This document shows, one piece after another, positions 7,643 through 8,728 of a DNA stretch of 8,728 nt. The notes beneath the pieces are model-generated. The model was not told the origin of the DNA, did no database searches, and saw only the letters and a list, made by a program, of their open reading frames with translations. Source of the stretch: Candidatus Omnitrophota bacterium. Its GTDB lineage: Bacteria > Omnitrophota > Gorgyraeia > B26-G9. The stretch is from NCBI GenBank assembly GCA_018399295.1, contig JAGYOO010000040.1:1-8728 (forward strand). The letters run 5' to 3'. The first letter of the stretch is position 1; each line of letters starts with the position of its first letter. A program made the position numbers and the translations under genes.

Positions 7643-8307
7643 AATGCCGGGTCCTCTATCCCGGCCCGGGCGAATCCGGCGGCACGGAACCGGCAGCTGT
7701 CACAGGTGCCGCAGGCGCGGGTCCTGCCGTTATAACATGACCAGGTAAATTCAAACGGGACCCCCAGCTTCATCCCCAGCCTGATTATTCCAGCCTTGGT
7801 TTTCCGGATCAGCGGCGCCTCGATCCGGATTCCCCGGGCCTCTACTCCAGTCCGGGTACCCAGATTCAACGCGGTCTGAAACGCCTGCAAAAAATCCTTC
7901 CGGCAGTCGGGATATCCGGAATAATCAATCTCATTAGCGCCGATAAATACAGTCCCCGCTCCCAGAGTTTCGGCTAAAGAAGCGGCAAAGCTCAGAAAAA
8001 CAATGTTTCGTCCCGGGACATAGGTCGAAGGAATTTTCCCCCCGGAAAATTCCTGTGGCACCGCCTGATTTTTATCCAGCAGCGAAGACCCCTTCCAGGG
8101 GAACTCAAGCCTGATCCGATGCCATTGACTTCCGCTTTTACAAGCGATCATTTCAGCGCAATCAAGTTCTTTCCGGTGCCGCTGTCCATAGTCAAACGAC
8201 AACGCGTGCACCCCATATCCTTTTTCCCGGGCAACATACAGCGCGACGGCCGAATCCAGTCCGCCGGAAAGCAGGACTACCGCCAGACCCGGGCTATTTC
8301 TACTCAT
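7639..8307 (-). CDS. queC: 7-cyano-7-deazaguanine (preQ0) synthase
   Basis: ATP-dependent ligase that converts 7-carboxy-7-deazaguanine and ammonia to the nitrile preQ0. The PP-loop ATP pyrophosphatase motif SGGLDS is at 14-19, followed by FDYGQRHRKEL (38-48), STYVPGRN (94-101) and the QueC-typical GANEIDYSGYPDCR (123-136). The C-terminal zinc site has four cysteines (191, 199, 202, 205) in SCYNGRTRACGTCDSC. The 222 residues match the family. The ATG at 8307 overlaps the queD stop by eight bases and has no strong Shine-Dalgarno sequence, so reinitiation after queD is likely. Codons for EFSGGKIPS, just before the YVPGRN motif, contain a perfect 11-bp inverted repeat. All catalytic and metal-binding motifs are intact. 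Confidence 0.97.
   Translation of the reverse strand: MSRNSPGLAVVLLSGGLDSAVALYVAREKGYGVHALSFDYGQRHRKELDCAEMIACKSGSQWHRIRLEFPWKGSSLLDKNQAVPQEFSGGKIPSTYVPGRNIVFLSFAASLAETLGAGTVFIGANEIDYSGYPDCRKDFLQAFQTALNLGTRTGVEARGIRIEAPLIRKTKAGIIRLGMKLGVPFEFTWSCYNGRTRACGTCDSCRFRAAGFARAGIEDPAL
8029..8054. repeat. Perfect 11-bp inverted repeat with a four-base centre, inside queC
   Basis: The arms at 8029-8039 and 8044-8054 are exact reverse complements (AGGAATTTTCC and GGAAAATTCCT) around CCCC. In the queC transcript this makes an 11-pair stem with a GGGG loop. It lies wholly in coding sequence and no U-tract follows, so it is not a standard terminator. Confidence 0.8.
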
Positions 8308-8668
8308 AATACGTGGCTTTACTATTGTCGGTTTCCCAGATATTGATGCGAATAATCTGCCAGCTCTCGCCTTTAGCCCTGTCCTTGAGCCTGTAGTAGA
8401 TAAACTTTGCGATATTTTCCGAGGTCGGATTATGCGAACTGAAAAAGTCCGTCTCGTTTATGTACTTATGATCAAAATAATCCGTAACTTCTCCCAGGAT
8501 CTCGCGGGCCAGCTTAAAATCCATCACCATATTTGAATCATCCAGACCGGCAGCTCCGAACACCGCCTCCACCTTCCAGTTGTGTCCGTGCAGGTTTTCA
8601 CACTTTCCCTTGTACTCGCGCAGATTATGCGCGGCACTGAAATCTCCCATAACACTTATTTCATACAT
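8300..8668 (-). CDS. queD: 6-carboxy-5,6,7,8-tetrahydropterin synthase
   Basis: Zinc enzyme of the PTPS/QueD T-fold family that turns 7,8-dihydroneopterin triphosphate into 6-carboxytetrahydropterin, the first committed step towards preQ0. The zinc histidines are His14 (FSAAHNL) and His27 and His29 (LHGHNW). Cys23 in the C-x3-HGH arrangement is the expected catalytic cysteine. FDHKYIN (65-71), PTSENIAKFI (81-90) and IWETDNSKATY (110-120) complete the family pattern. The protein is 122 residues, normal for bacterial QueD. The ATG at 8668 has AGGAAGG about seven bases upstream and overlaps the end of the preceding frame by eight bases. QueD rather than eukaryotic-type pyruvoyl-tetrahydropterin synthase follows from the CxxxHGH motif and the adjacent queC, queE and queF. 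Confidence 0.96.
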   Translation of the reverse strand: MYEISVMGDFSAAHNLREYKGKCENLHGHNWKVEAVFGAAGLDDSNMVMDFKLAREILGEVTDYFDHKYINETDFFSSHNPTSENIAKFIYYRLKDRAKGESWQIIRINIWETDNSKATYYE

Positions 8669-8728
8669 TAGTGACCTTCCTCACGTTTTCAAGAGAAAAT
8701 CCCAGAAACTTCTTACCAAGCGCGGCGA
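8661..8728 (-). CDS. C-terminal end of an unidentified upstream gene (partial)
   Basis: One minus-strand frame is open from the window edge to a TGA at 8663-8661, giving 21 residues that end ENVRKVTNV. The stop overlaps the queD start by eight bases (ATGTATGA), the same overlap style as the neighbouring junctions, and the queD Shine-Dalgarno sequence lies inside it. A second minus-strand frame is also open for 15 codons until a TGA about 15 bases before queD, so the frame choice is an inference from the overlap pattern. The fragment is too short to recognise a family. It would be the preceding cistron of the queDCEF run, perhaps another queuosine or pterin gene, but nothing in the residues shows that. 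Confidence 0.45.
   Translation of the reverse strand, partial: AALGKKFLGFSLENVRKVTNV

Overview
The window is a dense bacterial housekeeping region. Every recognisable gene is on the minus strand, so transcription runs from high to low coordinates. It has roughly even base composition, ATG/GTG/TTG starts with purine-rich Shine-Dalgarno sequences, and bacterial-type rpsB, tsf and pyrH genes, so it is certainly bacterial. The mix is a short EF-Ts of 196 residues, a ribosomal protein S2 with a long charged tail, a two-subunit iron-sulfur fumarase, a small QueF and an MsbA-like exporter. This would suit an uncultivated or candidate-phylum lineage with a compact genome (an Omnitrophota-like bacterium is one possibility). 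That placement is inference and cannot be proved from this sequence.

Region 1, 8728 down to 6543, in transcription order: the last 21 codons of an unidentified gene, then queD, queC, queE and queF. Together these four make preQ1, the deazaguanine precursor of the tRNA modification queuosine: 7,8-dihydroneopterin triphosphate to 6-carboxytetrahydropterin (QueD), to 7-carboxy-7-deazaguanine (QueE), to preQ0 (QueC), to preQ1 (QueF). GTP cyclohydrolase and the tRNA-inserting enzymes are not in the window.

Region 2, 6577 down to 2104: the alpha and beta subunits of a class I (4Fe-4S) fumarate hydratase, then RNase PH, the RdgB/HAM1 house-cleaning NTP pyrophosphatase, and an MsbA-type ABC exporter. 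Regions 1 and 2 have no real intergenic space. Successive genes overlap by 1 to 35 bases or lie 2 bases apart, so ten genes probably form one transcript with translational coupling. Their functions (tRNA modification, central carbon metabolism, RNA maturation, nucleotide sanitation, export) are not one pathway.

Region 3, 2103 to 1: the only substantial gap (132 bases) carries a good sigma70-like promoter and a short leader with a small hairpin. It drives the classical rpsB-tsf-pyrH translation and nucleotide operon. pyrH runs off the left edge. No intrinsic terminator is visible before the promoter, so read-through from region 2 is possible.

I found no mobile element, CRISPR array, RNA gene or convincing new biological system. 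The points worth a second look are small: the charged S2 tail, an unusual UMP-kinase loop, the queF/fumarase overlap beside a G8 tract, a perfect 11-bp inverted repeat inside queC, and a leader mini-ORF in front of rpsB.
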